From NCBI GenBank assembly GCA_025964455.1, contig JAOPYU010000001.1, positions 1 to 24,133 on the forward strand: a stretch of 24,133 nt of DNA. Direction: 5' to 3'. Numbering within the stretch: the stretch's first letter is position 1; each line of letters opens with the position of its first letter. Of this stretch, positions 1 through 8,194 are shown in pieces. A program made the translations under genes and the position numbers. Source of the DNA: Thermoleophilia bacterium (GTDB lineage: Bacteria; Actinomycetota; Thermoleophilia; Gaiellales; SKUG01). Under the pieces are notes generated by a model that worked only from the letters and a program-made list of their open reading frames with translations, had not been told where the DNA came from and ran no database searches.

Positions 1-873
1 TGCGCCAGTTGCGCCGGGCGCACCCGGAGCTCCGGCCGAACCGTTGGCTCCGGCGGGGCCCGCAGCGCCGGTTGCACCGATCGGACCCTGGATGCCCTGT
101 GGGCCCTGCGCGCCGTCCGAGCCGTTCGCGCCAGCGGGACCAGCTGCACCCGCCGCGCCGGCGACGCCGGCCGGACCTGCGGCACCGGTTGCGCCGATGG
201 ATCCCTGGATTCCCTGCGCGCCCTGCGGTCCTGCGGCGCCCGTGGCCCCGGTGGGTCCTGCGGCGCCAGTCGCGCCGTCAGCGCCTGCTGCGCCGGTCGC
301 GCCGATCGGTCCCTGGGCGCCGGTCGCGCCCGTGGCTCCGGTCGTGCCGCTCGCGCCGGCTGCTCCGGTGAGGCCGATCGGTCCCTGTGCGCCGGTGAGG
401 CCGGTAGGTCCTGCGGGGCCTGTCGCACCTGTGGCGCCGGTTGCGCCAGTTGCGCCGGTCGAACCTGCTGCACCTGCGGGGCCGGTCGCTCCGGTCGCAC
501 CCGCAGCACCGTCATTGCCTGCGGGGCCCTGCGGCCCGACTGCTCCGGTGGCGCCTGCCGCACCGGTAGCGCCTGCGGCACCCTGCGGACCAGCGGCGCC
601 AGTCGCGCCGACGGGACCAGCGGCGCCGGTCGCGCCCGCGGGACCTGCCGTACCCACGGAGCCGACGGTCGTGGCGCGGTTGAGCAGCTTGCGTGCGGCG
701 GGGGTGAGCAGTGCCGGCGTGATCGAGCCTGGCTTGATCTTGGCAGCGGTGATCGTCTTGTTCTTGATGAGGGCGCCGTTGATCTGCGCCGCGGCATACG
801 ACGTTCCACCAGTCACGCTGGCAAGCACAACAACTATGAGGATGACTCGGATTGGATCGAGTCGCGGACGCAT
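1..873 (-). CDS. Secreted collagen-like Gly-X-Y repeat protein, C-terminus cut by window edge
   Basis: Read on the minus strand, the first codons give [18 protein letters not shown] and then a cleavage-like TSYAAAQ: a clear signal peptide. A short segment follows ([17 protein letters not shown], roughly residues 33-49), of a kind I associate with secreted Thermoleophilia proteins. From about residue 80 to the window edge the protein is uninterrupted Gly-X-Y triplets (GATGAAG, GPQGPAG, GPIGLTG), about 200 residues or more. The reading frame is still open at base 1. The start has a GGGGG purine run 6 nt upstream. Collagen-like repeats form triple-helical stalks in bacterial surface and exosporium proteins; the X and Y positions here are mostly Ala, Thr, Pro and Gln. 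Role unknown, probably cell-surface or extracellular. It diverges from the lipoprotein starting at 944. Confident in the repeat and signal peptide; not in function. Confidence 0.88.
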   Translation of the reverse strand, partial: MRPRLDPIRVILIVVVLASVTGGTSYAAAQINGALIKNKTITAAKIKPGSITPALLTPAARKLLNRATTVGSVGTAGPAGATGAAGPVGATGAAGPQGAAGATGAAGATGAVGPQGPAGNDGAAGATGATGPAGAAGSTGATGATGATGATGPAGPTGLTGAQGPIGLTGAAGASGTTGATGATGAQGPIGATGAAGADGATGAAGPTGATGAAGPQGAQGIQGSIGATGAAGPAGVAGAAGAAGPAGANGSDGAQGPQGIQGPIGATGAAGPAGANGSAGAPGAPGATGA

Positions 874-894
874 GAACACCCCCGATGCATGCGT

Positions 895-900
895 TACGAT
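895..900 (+). promoter_or_regulatory. Possible -10 element upstream of the DUF4333 lipoprotein
   Basis: TACGAT fits the TANNNT pattern and lies 43 nt before the ATG at 944, in the short divergent region with the collagen-like gene. No convincing -35 was seen. Weak call. Confidence 0.25.
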
Positions 901-943
901 GCTGAATCGACAGCCCGAACCAAAACCTTTACGAAAATGCAGG

Positions 944-1456
944 ATGCGACGTACTTTCCCGATCTCAGCGACCATCCTCCTGGCGGCCATCTTGGTGTCC
1001 GCCTGTGGTGGCGGCTCCGACGAGGGTGATTCGGGGACACCGAACCTCGGACGGTCCAAGACCGAGGGCTACCTCGCGCAGGACATCGCGGACAAGCTCG
1101 AGGTTCCCGTCCGGGTCGCGTGTCCCAAGCGGCTGCCGAAGCGCAAGGGTGCGAGCTTCACGTGCCTGGCGTTCGCCCCGCTGAGCCTGCCGATTCCTGC
1201 CGTCGCCAAGGTCCGCGACACCAAGGGGACGTTCACGTGGCACATGGATGCGCGCGCCACCGACGACATCGAGACGCAGATCCAGAAGGGGATCCGGACC
1301 CAGAAGAAGCTCGTCGCGACGATCGTGTGTCCGCGACTCATCGAGCTCGACCAGGGCGCGGCGTTCACCTGCACCGCGGTCCGCGCGAGTGGCGTGCGGT
1401 CCGACGTGGTGGTCACGCAGGTCGATGCCAAGGGCAACGTGACCTGGAGCGCCTAG
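944..1456 (+). CDS. Lipoprotein with two DUF4333-like domains
   Basis: 170 aa. The N-terminus [21 protein letters not shown] is a lipoprotein signal with the lipidated Cys at residue 21, followed by a Gly/Ser linker. Two similar modules follow, about residues 40-102 and 115-170. Each has a VxCP motif, a later FTC, and ends in a Gly-x-Phe/Val-Thr-Trp strand. This spacing of two cysteines and a terminal Trp is that of DUF4333, a domain common in actinobacterial lipoproteins and probably disulfide-bonded. The molecular role is unknown. The ATG was chosen because it directly precedes the signal peptide; there is no good Shine-Dalgarno. The longer frame upstream is only the mirror of the collagen repeats. 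The next gene begins 7 nt after the stop, so they are probably co-transcribed. Confidence 0.8.
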   Translation: MRRTFPISATILLAAILVSACGGGSDEGDSGTPNLGRSKTEGYLAQDIADKLEVPVRVACPKRLPKRKGASFTCLAFAPLSLPIPAVAKVRDTKGTFTWHMDARATDDIETQIQKGIRTQKKLVATIVCPRLIELDQGAAFTCTAVRASGVRSDVVVTQVDAKGNVTWSA

Positions 1457-1463
1457 CGCCGTC

Positions 1464-1976
1464 GTGGAAGCTGCACTCCCCCTCGCGCTCCTGGTCGTCT
1501 CGCTGCTGTCGCTGCTCGCCGTGGCAGACGCGGTCGTGCGCCGCCGCCGCCTGCAGCGCGAGCTGGAGCGGGCCTGGCGCGAGGTGCCGCGCGACCCCGC
1601 CACGGGCCTGTTCGATCGCCGGGTCTGCCTGCAGCGTGTCGCAGCGGAGGTCAAGCGCGCGAGGCGCGGCGGCGGCAGCGTATGGGTGGGCGTGGTCACG
1701 GTGCTGACGGGCGACACTGATCGATTCGGCCGGCTGCTCCACGATTCCATGCGCCTGCCCGAGGTCGGGTTCCGGATCGGCCAGCAGGTGGTGTGCATCG
1801 CGCGCCCCGACCTCGACGAGGCGCACCGCTCCGAGTTGCTGGGCCGACTCGTCGCCGCCGCGCCCCGTGAGCGGCTCGCGATCGGCGAGGCGACGTGGAG
1901 CTCCTCTGCCGACGGGGATGCTGCCGACGTGATGCGTCGGGCGAGCAACTCGTCCATCGAGGTGGCGGGCCCGTGA
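1464..1976 (+). CDS. Membrane-anchored protein with degenerate GGDEF-like domain
   Basis: 170 aa, GTG start. One N-terminal membrane segment (about residues 3-22) and a basic stretch (RRRR) lead into a domain whose landmarks follow the diguanylate cyclase fold: DPATGLFDRR at 44-53 (family DPLTGLxNRR), a central strand at 73-81, RIGQQVV at 104-110 where RxGGDEF is expected, and IGEATW at 139-144 followed by DGDAADVMRRAS, matching the C-terminal SxGxA...D.LL..AD region. The signature GG(D/E)EF is absent, so cyclic-di-GMP synthesis is very unlikely; a structural or binding role is inferred. The stop overlaps the next GTG by 4 nt (GTGA), and the next protein has the same domain, which suggests the pair work together. 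Assignment by eye. Confidence 0.6.
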   Translation: MEAALPLALLVVSLLSLLAVADAVVRRRRLQRELERAWREVPRDPATGLFDRRVCLQRVAAEVKRARRGGGSVWVGVVTVLTGDTDRFGRLLHDSMRLPEVGFRIGQQVVCIARPDLDEAHRSELLGRLVAAAPRERLAIGEATWSSSADGDAADVMRRASNSSIEVAGP

Positions 1977-3577
1977 ACGACTCTGCTCGTGGCGCGCTCG
2001 CCGACTTGCGGCCCGAGCTGGTTGCCGCACTCGGCGCAGTGGCCGCCTTCCTGGTGGTCGTCGCAGTCGGCCTGCAGATCGGTGCCCGCCGGCTGCGGCT
2101 GGAGCTGCGCGCCGCTGAGGAGGAGCTGCACGACCGCGCGACGGGGCTGCTGCCGCGCAGCGCGGTGCGCGTGCGACTCGGCGCCGAGCTCGCGTGGGCC
2201 GGCACCACCGGGACCCCGGTCGCCGTCGCCGCGCTCAGGATCCGCGGTTCACGCTTCACGCACGCCGCGCGCGTGCTGCGCGGCGCCATGCGCGAGGAGG
2301 AGAGCGCCTTCCTGCTGGGCGACCAGCGCGTCGCGGTCGAGCTGTGGGGCGTCGAGGCGGAGGAGGCCGCGATCGCGACGCGCCGGCTCGGCGACCAGCT
2401 CGCGCGTGCCGGACACCCCGTCGTGGATGCCGGGATCGCCTGCGCCCCTCGCGACGGCGCCGACGTGGAGTCGCTCCTGGCTGCCGCGCAGCGCGACCTT
2501 CGTCCCGTCGACGATCCGCGCCCGCCCGGAAGCGCCGACGGTGCCGCGGGCCGCGCCGGCGGCGCCACCGGGCACGCCCTGCGCCTCGCGCTCGGGATCC
2601 TGCCGTGGTTCGCGGCGGCTGCGTTGCTGCTCCTGGTGACCTGGCGACTCGTCCCGCGGGCGATCGAACCTGCCATCTCGGAGGGGTCGCGCAGCGGAGG
2701 CGAGCTGGCGCTGGCGCTCATCGCCGGCATCGGTATCCCGCTCGGCGCAGCACTCGTGCACGCCACGTGCTGGAACCTCGGCGGCGGCACGGCACCCTCG
2801 TCACGCCCGCTCGCCCGCGTCGGCGTCCGTCTGCAGCTCGCGATCGCCGCCATCGTGGGCGTGCCGCTCGCGTGGGGCATCTGCGCGCCGACGTGGCCGA
2901 GCGAGCTCGCGGACGGCTTCGGTGCATCACTCGCCGTGCTCGCGCTCGTCGTGCTCGCTTTCGTACCCGCCCGCCAGCTGGTCCACGTACCCGCGCCGCT
3001 GCTCGCGCTGGCACTCGTCGTCGGTGGAGTCGTCACATGGTTCGCGGTGGAGCAGGCGACCCTCCCAGTGGTCGCCAACGCCGGTCGCCTGCTCGCGGCA
3101 GCGGCACTCGGCGCACTGCTCGCCCAGCTCGTGGAGCGTGCATCCTGGATCGTCGTGCTCGGCGTGATGGCCGGCGCGATCGACGCGTGGAGCGTCTATG
3201 ACGATTCCGGCGTCACCCGCCAGCTGCTCGACGAGGGCTCGGGCGCCGGCAGCCGCATCGTCGACCTGCTCGTGTTCACCGCGCCGAGCGTGGACGGCGC
3301 CCCGCTGTTCGGCATCGGCTTCACCGACCTGGCCTTCGTCGCGCTGTTCCTGACGTGGGCTCACGACTGGCGTCTCGACGTTCGCGTCGTCACGGCCGTG
3401 CTCATCGCCGGGGCCTGGACGGCGCTCCTGATCGGCGACCTCTCCGGCGAGGTCGTGCCGATGCTGCCGTGCTTCGCCATCGGGATCGTGCTCGTGGTCG
3501 TCACGCGATCGATCGCGCTGCGATCGCGGGTCGCGGCCTGGCGCGACGGGCCGGGCGGCGACCAAGCCGTCGGCTAG
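1973..3577 (+). CDS. Degenerate GGDEF-like domain fused to multi-TM, presenilin/SPP-like region
   Basis: 534 aa from GTG 1973, chosen for its 4-nt overlap with the preceding stop; an in-frame ATG at 1895 would lie inside that gene. A first membrane helix (about 17-35) is followed by a GGDEF-like domain: DRATGLLPRS at 54-63, LLGDQRVAV at 114-122 in place of RxGGDEF, and VDAGIACAPRDG at 151-162. From about 203 the chain is hydrophobic, with eight to nine predicted helices. Three features there recall GxGD intramembrane aspartyl proteases: D404 inside a helix (GAIDAWSVYD), GIGFTD at 447-452 at the start of another helix, and VVPMLP at 494-499 near the last helix (family PALP). This is inference from pattern; a non-proteolytic membrane protein is the alternative. 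The product is probably made together with the 1464 protein. Confidence 0.6.
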   Translation: MNDSARGALADLRPELVAALGAVAAFLVVVAVGLQIGARRLRLELRAAEEELHDRATGLLPRSAVRVRLGAELAWAGTTGTPVAVAALRIRGSRFTHAARVLRGAMREEESAFLLGDQRVAVELWGVEAEEAAIATRRLGDQLARAGHPVVDAGIACAPRDGADVESLLAAAQRDLRPVDDPRPPGSADGAAGRAGGATGHALRLALGILPWFAAAALLLLVTWRLVPRAIEPAISEGSRSGGELALALIAGIGIPLGAALVHATCWNLGGGTAPSSRPLARVGVRLQLAIAAIVGVPLAWGICAPTWPSELADGFGASLAVLALVVLAFVPARQLVHVPAPLLALALVVGGVVTWFAVEQATLPVVANAGRLLAAAALGALLAQLVERASWIVVLGVMAGAIDAWSVYDDSGVTRQLLDEGSGAGSRIVDLLVFTAPSVDGAPLFGIGFTDLAFVALFLTWAHDWRLDVRVVTAVLIAGAWTALLIGDLSGEVVPMLPCFAIGIVLVVVTRSIALRSRVAAWRDGPGGDQAVG

Positions 3578-3587
3578 GCTCACACGC
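3575..3587 (+). promoter_or_regulatory. -10 element for leaderless proS transcript
   Basis: TAGGCT at 3575-3580, then 7 nt, then the ATG of proS. At this spacing the transcript would begin at or next to the A of the start codon. The hexamer overlaps the last codons of the upstream gene. No Shine-Dalgarno precedes the ATG, which supports leaderless initiation. Confidence 0.55.
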
Positions 3588-5042
<1,455 letters not shown>

Positions 5043-5053
5043 GCAGGCAGCAC

Positions 5054-5935
5054 GTGGCACGCACCGACGTGGAGATCCGGTCACTCATCACGGCCACCGA
5101 CATCGACACGCTGCCGGACACCTCGGTGATCGAGGACCGGGGCGAGTACGTCGTCATCCGGTCGCCCTCGAACCCCTCCCACTACTGGGGCAACTTCCTG
5201 GTGTGGCGCAGCCCGCCGGTCTCGGGCGACCGTGAGCGGTGGGAGGCGGCGTTCGAGGCGGAGTTCGGCGTCGAGCGCGAATCCACGCACGTCGCCTTCA
5301 GCTGGGACGTGCCGGGCGGTGGACCACCGGGTGAGGTGGAGCAGTTCGTCGAGGCGGGCTACGAGGCCGATGGCGACGTCGGGCTGATCGCCACGCCGGC
5401 GGAGCTCACGCCGCATCCCCGCGCGGCAACCGACGTCACGATCGAGCTGCTCGACCCAGAGGGTGACGAGCAGGGATGGCTCGATGCCATCGAGCTGCAG
5501 GTCGAGAACCGCGACGCGGGCCACGACGAGACATTCCATCGGCGGTTCGTCGAGCGGCGCATGGCAGATCGCCGCGAGCGATTCCTGCACGGCGACGGCG
5601 GATGGTTCCTCGCGCGCACGCGCGAGGGCGACGTGGCCGCGAGTTGTGGCGTCATCGTCACGCAGGGACGTGCGCGCTTCCAGGCAGTGGACACGCTCGA
5701 GCGTTTCCGCCGGCGCGGCATCGCCAGCCGTCTCGTGCACGACGTCGGCCGCGCCGCGATCGACCGGTTCGGTGCGGAGACACTCGTGATCGTCGCCGAG
5801 GCCGGGTATCACGCCCTGCCGCTCTACGAGTCGCTCGGTTTCGTGCAGCGCGAGCACGGCTTCGGCCTCTGCTGGTGGCCGGGATCTGAGCACGCCGGTC
5901 GACATCCGCGCTTCGAGCCGTCGAGCGACCAGTAG
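5054..5935 (+). CDS. GNAT-family N-acetyltransferase
   Basis: 293 aa, GTG start preceded by an AGGCAGG Shine-Dalgarno. The C-terminal half (about 125-280) has the GNAT acetyl-CoA-binding motif A, VDTLERFRRRGIASRLV at 212-228 (R-R-G-I-A for the Q/RxxGxG/A loop), and motif B YESLGF at 258-263. The N-terminal half (about 8-115), with SHYWGNFLVW and FSWDVPGG, resembles the N-terminal domain of two-domain actinobacterial GNAT proteins and may be a degenerate second GNAT fold. Substrate unknown: it could acetylate a small molecule, peptide or protein terminus. It lies 11 nt after proS, so it may be co-transcribed, but this says little about its substrate. Confidence 0.85.
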   Translation: MARTDVEIRSLITATDIDTLPDTSVIEDRGEYVVIRSPSNPSHYWGNFLVWRSPPVSGDRERWEAAFEAEFGVERESTHVAFSWDVPGGGPPGEVEQFVEAGYEADGDVGLIATPAELTPHPRAATDVTIELLDPEGDEQGWLDAIELQVENRDAGHDETFHRRFVERRMADRRERFLHGDGGWFLARTREGDVAASCGVIVTQGRARFQAVDTLERFRRRGIASRLVHDVGRAAIDRFGAETLVIVAEAGYHALPLYESLGFVQREHGFGLCWWPGSEHAGRHPRFEPSSDQ

Positions 5936-6042
5936 CGCGATCGGGCCGTGGCCGGCCGCGGCCGCCTTCGGCAGTCCCGTGGCCTCCGGCGGCCAACGAC
6001 CCGGTGAAGCTGCCGCGTGGCGAGACGCCTGACCGGATGTAT

Positions 6043-6107
6043 GGGTGACACCTGTCGCAGCGAGCCTGGAGGGGCGAGCCGCGAAGACCTCGGGAGGGTC
6101 GTCACCC
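6043..6107 (+). promoter_or_regulatory. Structured leader with shared Shine-Dalgarno block before the glycine-zipper gene at 6108
   Basis: GGGTGAC at 6043-6049 is perfectly complementary to GTCACCC at 6101-6107, so a long-range stem would close just before the ATG and enclose the ribosome site. The segment ACCTCGGGAGGGT at 6087-6099 recurs exactly at 8174-8186 before the second glycine-zipper gene, each time 8 nt from the ATG. I could not match it to a riboswitch class. The rest of 5936-6042 holds only GC-rich inverted repeats (GGCCGCC at 5960-5966 with GGCGGCC at 5988-5994), possibly a terminator for the GNAT gene. Confidence 0.45.
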
Positions 6108-7283
6108 ATGTCAGTCAACATCGCAACTTCATCCCCCGCGCAGAGCACCTGGCTCCAGCGACTCACGGGCACGGAGCCGAAGACCGTCATCCACGAGACG
6201 TCTCGGACCGAGGTGACGAGCGTCCCGGGCGGGCAGTTCAACTTCCGCACCGCGCTGCGAAACGGCGGCATCGGTGCCGCCATCGCCGGTGCCCTCGGTG
6301 GCGTCTCGCTGCTTGGCAAGGTCGCGCTGCCGGTGATCGGCAAGGTCGTCTCGCTCGGCGGGCTCGCCAAGCTGGCAGGCGTCGGTGGGGCGATCGGCCT
6401 CGCCACCGCAGCGCTGCCGATCATCGCCCCCAAGATCAAGGAGAGCCCCGCCGCGAAGGCCGCCGTCACCGGCGCCGCGATCGGCGCAGCTGCCGGACTG
6501 GTCCTGCCGCTCATGCCGATGCCACTCGGCGCGGCCATCGGCGCGGGCGTGGGGCTGCTCATCCATCACCGCCGCAATCGGCCGGCACCGGACTACGCGC
6601 AGTACCCGGGCTACCAGGCATATCCTGGCTACCACCCGCTCGGAATCGGCGACGGCCCCGTCCCCAGTGGCCTCGTACCGGTGACCCCCAACTACGGCAT
6701 GTACGGCGGCACGGCCATGAACCCGTACGCCATGGGCATGCAGGGATACCCGGTGCCCGGTACGGTCCAGGGTATGCCCGGTTACGGCGCCCAGGCGGGC
6801 TACGGCCTGCCCGCCGGCTACGGGATGCAGGGTGGCTACGGGATGCAGGGTGGCTACGGCATGTCGCTGCCGGCCCAGGCGCAGGGCGTGGCGCAGCCCG
6901 TCGGCACCGCACCCGCGTCGACCGCTCCGGTCGCGGCGCGCCGCCCGGCGACCTCCGCGTCGCCCAAGTACAAGGGCGCCAAGACCTTCACCGACAGTCG
7001 CGGCAACCTGCGGCAGCTCGGAACCGGCACGATCCTGCGCGCCGGCAAGGGCGCAGCCGCCGCAACCGCGGGCACGGGCATCGGTTCGGTGCCGGCAGGT
7101 ACCGGTGCGCCGGTGGGCCTCTCGATGCCGCAGCTCGGTGCGTCGCCCCAGGCCTTCGCGGCGATGGCCCGGCAGGGGCAGCCGCTCGCGGGTCCGATCT
7201 CCCCGGGCAGCGTCATGCCCGGCGTCGCCCCGGCGCTCGCGGGCGTGCAGGCCGGCACCGTTCCCGGCATGCCGACCGCCTGA
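6108..7283 (+). CDS. Glycine-zipper protein with Gly/Tyr/Met-rich repeat tail
   Basis: 391 aa from ATG 6108, chosen for the strong GGGAGGG site 8 nt upstream; an in-frame GTG at 6045 lacks one. A polar N-terminus (about 1-50) is followed by Ala/Gly-rich hydrophobic stretches with GxxxG spacing (about 52-102 and 117-151, e.g. GAAIGAGVGLL), which look like glycine-zipper hairpins able to insert in or pack against membranes. After a basic HHRRNR break the tail is low-complexity: YPGYQAYPGY near 166-175 and tandem GYGMQG units near 237-252. The final part is Ala/Gly/Pro-rich. There is no signal peptide or known catalytic motif. It resembles the 8195 protein in N-terminal architecture and leader, so the two are probably functional partners or paralogues. 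Function unknown. Confidence 0.75.
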   Translation: MSVNIATSSPAQSTWLQRLTGTEPKTVIHETSRTEVTSVPGGQFNFRTALRNGGIGAAIAGALGGVSLLGKVALPVIGKVVSLGGLAKLAGVGGAIGLATAALPIIAPKIKESPAAKAAVTGAAIGAAAGLVLPLMPMPLGAAIGAGVGLLIHHRRNRPAPDYAQYPGYQAYPGYHPLGIGDGPVPSGLVPVTPNYGMYGGTAMNPYAMGMQGYPVPGTVQGMPGYGAQAGYGLPAGYGMQGGYGMQGGYGMSLPAQAQGVAQPVGTAPASTAPVAARRPATSASPKYKGAKTFTDSRGNLRQLGTGTILRAGKGAAAATAGTGIGSVPAGTGAPVGLSMPQLGASPQAFAAMARQGQPLAGPISPGSVMPGVAPALAGVQAGTVPGMPTA

Positions 7284-7382
7284 TCCACGCGCGGCGGCGC
7301 GCTCGCGCGCACGTCGCTGCAGCGGCTCCCGCGCGCACGCGCGCGAGCGACAACACATGTGCTCCTCCCGAGCAGCTCACAC

Positions 7383-7408
7383 GGGGTGCCGCCTTCGCGC
7401 GGCGCCCC
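7383..7408 (+). terminator. Probable rho-independent terminator
   Basis: GGGGTGCCGC (7383-7392) pairs with GCGGCGCCCC (7399-7408) with one G-U pair and a 6-nt loop, followed by TTGTG. It follows the glycine-zipper gene ending at 7283 and lies just before the promoter of the lipoprotein at 7444. The U-run is weak. Confidence 0.55.
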
Positions 7409-7443
7409 TTGTGCGTGGCTGGACGCCTGCTAGCGTGACGCCC
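7409..7443 (+). promoter_or_regulatory. Promoter of the lipoprotein gene at 7444, leaderless type
   Basis: TTGTGC at 7409-7414, a 16-bp spacer and TAGCGT at 7431-7436, followed by 7 nt and the ATG. The spacing predicts transcription starting at the start codon. Confidence 0.5.
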
Positions 7444-7893
7444 ATGGTTCGCCGCGTCACCATCGTCCTGTTCGTGCTCGCCATGGCGCTCGGCGCCACG
7501 GGGTGCGGGGGCGGCTCGGGCGACTCGGATGCGGAGCGGCCACTCTCCAAGCGCGAGTACATCGATCGCGCCAACACGCTGCAGGCCGAGGCGGCGAAGG
7601 TCTTCGCCACCCTCGACGGCGCCGCGGCGCCGGCAACCCCGGCGGCCGCCACCACGCACCTGGCCGCGCTCGATCGACTGATCGACGGGTTCGGAAAGCT
7701 GCGCCCACCGCGCGACTGGCGTGACGAGCACGCCACGCTTGTGGGCTCGCTCCGCACCATGCGCGAATCGATGTCCACCATCTCACGCGCGAGCGCCTCG
7801 AGCGCCGCGATCGTCCAGACACAACTGGCTCGGTATCGGGCGGCGCAGCGCGACTTCGAACGGGCCGTGCGGGACATCAACTCGAGCCGATGA
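7444..7893 (+). CDS. Small lipoprotein of unknown function
   Basis: 149 aa. The signal peptide MVRRVTIVLFVLAMALGATGC carries a lipobox with Cys at residue 21, followed by a Gly/Ser linker. The mature part is mainly predicted helix (KREYIDRANTLQAEAAKVF, then HLAALDRLIDGFGKLRPP and QLARYRAAQRDFERAVRDI), which suggests a small extracytoplasmic helical bundle. The SKREYIDRAN start and LRPPRDWRDEH segment are of a style seen in actinobacterial lipoproteins of unassigned role. It has its own promoter and lies between the two glycine-zipper genes; whether it works with them is not known. Confidence 0.8.
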   Translation: MVRRVTIVLFVLAMALGATGCGGGSGDSDAERPLSKREYIDRANTLQAEAAKVFATLDGAAAPATPAAATTHLAALDRLIDGFGKLRPPRDWRDEHATLVGSLRTMRESMSTISRASASSAAIVQTQLARYRAAQRDFERAVRDINSSR

Positions 7894-7940
7894 CCCGCGG
7901 CGGGAGTGGGCGGATGCGGCCGCGCCACGGCCTCGGAGGG

Positions 7941-8066
7941 GTGGCCGAACGGGGCCACGAGCCGGACCGAACGCGTCGGTGCATGGGGACACGTCGAGGC
8001 CCCTACGCGCAAAATACCGGTTTTTTCAGGGATGTTGCGCCACGCGCATAGGCCATGGCGTGGCCT
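7941..8066 (+). other. Intergenic region with several perfect hairpins
   Basis: The 301 nt between the lipoprotein stop and the gene at 8195 contain GTGGCC/GGCCAC (7941-7958, 6-nt loop), ACCGA/TCGGT (7966-7980, 5-nt loop), GGGG/CCCC (7985-8003), a TTTTTT run at 8021-8026 preceded by AAAATACCGG, and AGGCCA/TGGCCT (8050-8066, 5-nt loop). The T-run is unusual for this GC-rich DNA. Part may terminate the lipoprotein transcript and part may be a structured leader of the next gene. No known RNA family was recognised. Confidence 0.4.
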
Positions 8067-8173
8067 CTTTCGGCCAAACCGAGTCCCTTCCTGCAACGGG
8101 CAAAGGAGGCCAAGCGAAAGACCGGTGACGTCAGGGTTGGGCATACAGCCTGAACCTGGCTCCCCAGCACGGC

Positions 8174-8186
8174 ACCTCGGGAGGGT
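8174..8186 (+). promoter_or_regulatory. Shared Shine-Dalgarno block before the second glycine-zipper gene
   Basis: ACCTCGGGAGGGT is identical to 6087-6099 and lies at the same 8-nt distance from its ATG, implying common translational control or a common origin of the leader. Confidence 0.55.
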
Positions 8187-8194
8187 GACAGGAC

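Noticed and set aside
44..1456. Long plus-strand frame of 470 codons, Pro/Ala/Val-rich at its start
   Set aside because: The first 800 nt are the complement of the collagen Gly-X-Y repeats; the real gene in this frame begins at 944 with a lipoprotein signal.
5936..6042. Coding potential between the GNAT gene and the glycine-zipper gene
   Set aside because: The frames there lack a ribosome site and similarity; the stretch consists of GC-rich inverted repeats.
8095..8190. Possible cyclic-di-GMP or other known riboswitch before the 8195 gene (GGGCAAAGG, GCGAAAG)
   Set aside because: The conserved GACGCAAAGCC core of the GEMM class is missing and no other known class fits; kept only as an unclassified structured region.
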